64,000 bases of DNA from Pseudomonas brassicacearum (GTDB taxonomy: Bacteria; Pseudomonadota; Gammaproteobacteria; Pseudomonadales; Pseudomonadaceae). Position 1 is the first letter of the stretch. Every line of letters begins with the position of its first letter. Shown in pieces: positions 63,801 through 64,000 of this stretch. The DNA is taken from contig NZ_CP007410.1 of assembly GCF_000585995.1 (NCBI RefSeq), positions 1,701,430 through 1,765,429 on the forward strand. Reading direction: 5' to 3'. The notes under the pieces were generated by a model that saw only the letters and a list, made by a program, of their open reading frames with translations, did no database searches and was not told the origin of the DNA. The position numbers and the translations under genes are program-made.

Positions 63801-64000
63801 TACCGGTCACCGGCAATCTGTTGGGCGAAGGCGGCTCGTTCGGTGCCGACGGTGGGTTTGTCAAAAGCCTGGTGGTCGACGGCACGACGTACAGCTACAG
63901 TCCGACCGCCAACGATGGCCATGGCGCGCTGACTGCCAGTGGCGGGATCAACCACGGCAGCTTCAATACCGCGACCAACACCCTGAGCATCGCCACCAGC
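57818..64000 (+). CDS. Giant LapA-type repeat adhesin with LapG-type cleavage site (3' end outside window)
   Basis: The frame is open for 2,061 codons up to the right edge. Residues ~1-115 match the retention module of LapA-type adhesins (ALIGTVSKVVGQVFAEVAGG, LVEGDRLYAGEHLITG, LQNGQELTLGRGS). It is followed by T115-A116-A117-G118, the TAAG motif cut by the protease LapG. Repeats start near residue 187: VCBS/cadherin-like pairs of 246 residues, then three units of about 240 residues. A von Willebrand A domain with MIDAS motif DVSGSM (Asp1813) follows. The C-terminal secretion signal must lie beyond the window. ATG 57818 is 7 bases after GGAGGA; ATG 57812 is too close. It should anchor biofilm cells and be exported by the divergent TolC-ABC-HlyD system. 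Confidence 0.9.
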   Translation, partial: MAALIGTVSKVVGQVFAEVAGGLRRPLVEGDRLYAGEHLITGGEGAVAVHLQNGQELTLGRGSNLTLTPQLLANHAPHVDTPEAVTPSDAQLTDVQKLQQAIAAGADPTQTGEATAAGPEGGNPGGVGGGHNFVLLEEVGGEVDPQIGFPTAGFNGIPEFPLLELAGDPDNNGDDGAVPPETPDNPVTLDGVNVEGGELTTHEANLADGTTSNPAALVQSGTFTVSAPDGLSSLSIGGISVIAGGVPAGFPQTITSALGNTLTITGYNPATGVVSYSYTLTDNETHPAGDGANNITEQFPVVAVDTDGDTATGTLDVNITDDVPQAIDDSHANSASETLVTLTGNVLPNDHQGADRIPTGPDSGPIIGGTFTGTYGTLVLNPNGTYTYTLNTSDPQFVALHGGGSGTETFTYTLTDADGDTSTANLVLQVHNNDDPVIISGLDTEGGELSLQEKNLSDGSSPDASALTQSGTFTVTALDGVQTLSVGGINVVTGGVAAGFPQSITTALGNTLTITGFNAATGVVTYSYTLLDNEAHPNANGANSLGEQFAVVVTDDNGTTANGNLDVNIVDDLPKAVDDSNANTASETNLTLTGSVLINDTQGADQVASGPITPGTFTGTYGTLVLNADGSYTYTLNAADADFKGLHGGGNGSETFTYTLTDADGDTSTANLVLQVHNNDDPVIISGLDTEGGELTVQEKNLSDGSSPDAPALTQNGTFTVTALDGVQTLSVGGINVVTGGVAAGFPQSITTALGNTLTITGFNAATGVVTYSYTLLDNEAHPNANGANSLGEQFAVVVTDDNGTTANGNLDVNIVDDLPKAVDDSNANTASETNLTLTGSVLTNDTQGADQVASGPITPGTFTGTYGTLVLNADGSYTYTLNAADADFKGLHGGGNGSETFTYTLTDADGDTSTADLVLQVHNNDDPVIISGLDTEGGELTVQEKNLSDGSSPDAPALTQNGTFTVTALDGVQTLSVGGINVVTGGVAAGFPQSITTALGNTLTITGFNAATGVVTYSYTLLDNEAHPNANGANSLSEQFAVVVTDDNGTTANGNLDVNIVDDLPTAHADSASVDEGGTVSGNVLNNDEGGADGPAASGAVIGVRAGDDTSTPAIGGLNTQINGTYGYLTLDANGNAVYHSNPNTVSAPGATDVFTYTVRDADGDESTTTITIDVHDICLVATPDHEISVYEKSLDLNQDGQDLAPGTVTGSAPNATSETASGSLVGSISGAVGAVTFALVGNATGAYGQLSLQPDGSYTYTLTAPATTTPHANDGPNVLSESFTYQATDSLGNTVTSTIVIDIVDDVPNAHADFASVMEGGTVDGNVLDNDVLGADGGMVIGVRAGNDTSNPAIGGLNSQINGSYGYLTLDANGNAVYHSNPNTVSAPGATDVFTYTVRDADGDESTTTITIDVHNSCLVAETDHDITVYEKALDLNQDGQDLAPGTVTGSTPGSTSETATGSLVGSVSGAVGAVTFALVGNATGAYGQLMLHPDGSYTYTLTSPATTAPHANDGPNVLNESFTYQATDSLGNSVTNTIVINIVDDVPKAHCDTASVVEGGTVNGNVLDNDVLGADGGAVIGVRAGSDTSNPATGGLNTQINGTYGYLTLDANGNAVYHSNPDAVGAPGATDVFTYTVRDADGDESTTTITIDVHNSCLVANPDQDIAVYEKALDLNQDGQDLAPGTVTGSDPSATSETATGSLVGSVTGATGAVTFTLVGNATGAYGQLSLHPDGSYTYTLTSPATTTPHANDGPNVLGESFTYQATDALGNSVTGNLVVSIVDDVPKAIASERSVTAVEIDSNLLIVLDVSGSMADASGVPGLSRLDLAKQAISALLDKYDDLGDVKVQLVTFSSSATDQTSVWVDVATAKSLLTSLTADGGTNYDAAVAAAKTAFVTSGQLTGAQNIGYFFSDGKPTSGQETGTADETAWKAFLDANGIKNYAIGLGSGVSNANLDPLAYDGSTHTNTNAVVVTDLNQLNSVLSGTVQGVPVTGNLLGEGGSFGADGGFVKSLVVDGTTYSYSPTANDGHGALTASGGINHGSFNTATNTLSIATS
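59141..61014 (+). repeat. Near-identical 738-bp direct repeats in the adhesin gene
   Basis: Units begin at 59141, 59879 and 60617 (each at CTCGACACCGAGGGCGGTGA), exactly 738 bp (246 codons) apart. The third is truncated near 61014. Only a few bases differ between the first two units. A diverged unit of the same type lies just upstream from about 58400. Each unit holds two beta-sandwich halves (GTFTVTALDG..., then GTFTGTYGTLVLN.DGSYTYTLN). Confidence 0.92.
61046..63180 (+). repeat. Second repeat family (720-732 bp units) in the adhesin gene
   Basis: Three units are marked by GAGGGCGGGACGGTC at 61046, 61778 and 62498, spaced 732 and 720 bp. NLDQDGQDLAPGT-like text (DLNQDGQDLAPGTVTGS) recurs at 720-bp spacing. 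The units are more diverged from each other than the 738-bp repeats. The region ends where the von Willebrand A domain starts. Confidence 0.88.

Overview
The window reads as chromosome of a fluorescent-group Pseudomonas. The evidence is high-GC coding sequence, two families of Pseudomonas-type REP hairpins scattered between genes, and gene neighbourhoods that match my recollection of P. aeruginosa: hrpA, FabH-like synthase, ECF sigma factor, OprO/OprP porin; then LysR, hydrolase, ppiA and ABC exporter next to a small secreted protein and azoR. No phage, CRISPR array, rRNA, tRNA or intact transposase gene was seen.

Layout. 1-20.5 kb is mostly core: the 3' part of hrpA, a KAS-III enzyme, an ECF sigma/zinc anti-sigma pair, a phosphate-type porin with a possible Pho box, a FemAB-like acyltransferase, aqpZ, a four-gene minus-strand operon (LysR, alpha/beta hydrolase, cyclophilin, ABC exporter), azoR, an orphan hybrid histidine kinase, an EamA permease, a YbdG-like MscS channel and a DEAD-box helicase. 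A segment at 20.5-24.07 kb is bounded by two identical 36-bp terminator copies. It carries a small periplasmic protein and an unusual secreted protein that joins a sialidase-like front half to a mono-haem cytochrome c end.

24.1-37.6 kb is a two-partner-secretion locus: a TpsB transporter, a giant FhaB/CdiA-like TpsA of about 3,800 codons broken by a one-base frameshift at a GGGG run, and a 65-residue immunity candidate directly behind an AT-rich toxin tip. The tip resembles DUF6883 and the immunity candidate resembles DUF4926. An AT-rich palindrome follows.

38-47 kb holds stand-alone housekeeping and transport genes: DUF899, a DUF6279-like lipoprotein, a TorF-like porin, CvfB, an NCS1 permease, a YbfB-type MFS transporter with its divergent LysR regulator, and a 42-residue conserved-looking small protein. 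47.2-51.5 kb is a 4-guanidinobutyrate utilisation cluster: permease, SnoaL-like protein, GbuA and a divergent LysR regulator. tapT follows.

52.2-64 kb is a LapA-type biofilm adhesin locus. A TolC-ABC-HlyD type I exporter on the minus strand is transcribed away from a giant repeat adhesin that runs off the right edge. The adhesin has an N-terminal retention module with a TAAG LapG-type cleavage site, near-identical 738-bp repeats, a second set of 720-bp repeats and a von Willebrand A domain. The window therefore encodes two separate giant surface-protein systems: a contact-dependent-toxin-like TPS system and a c-di-GMP-type type I secreted adhesin.
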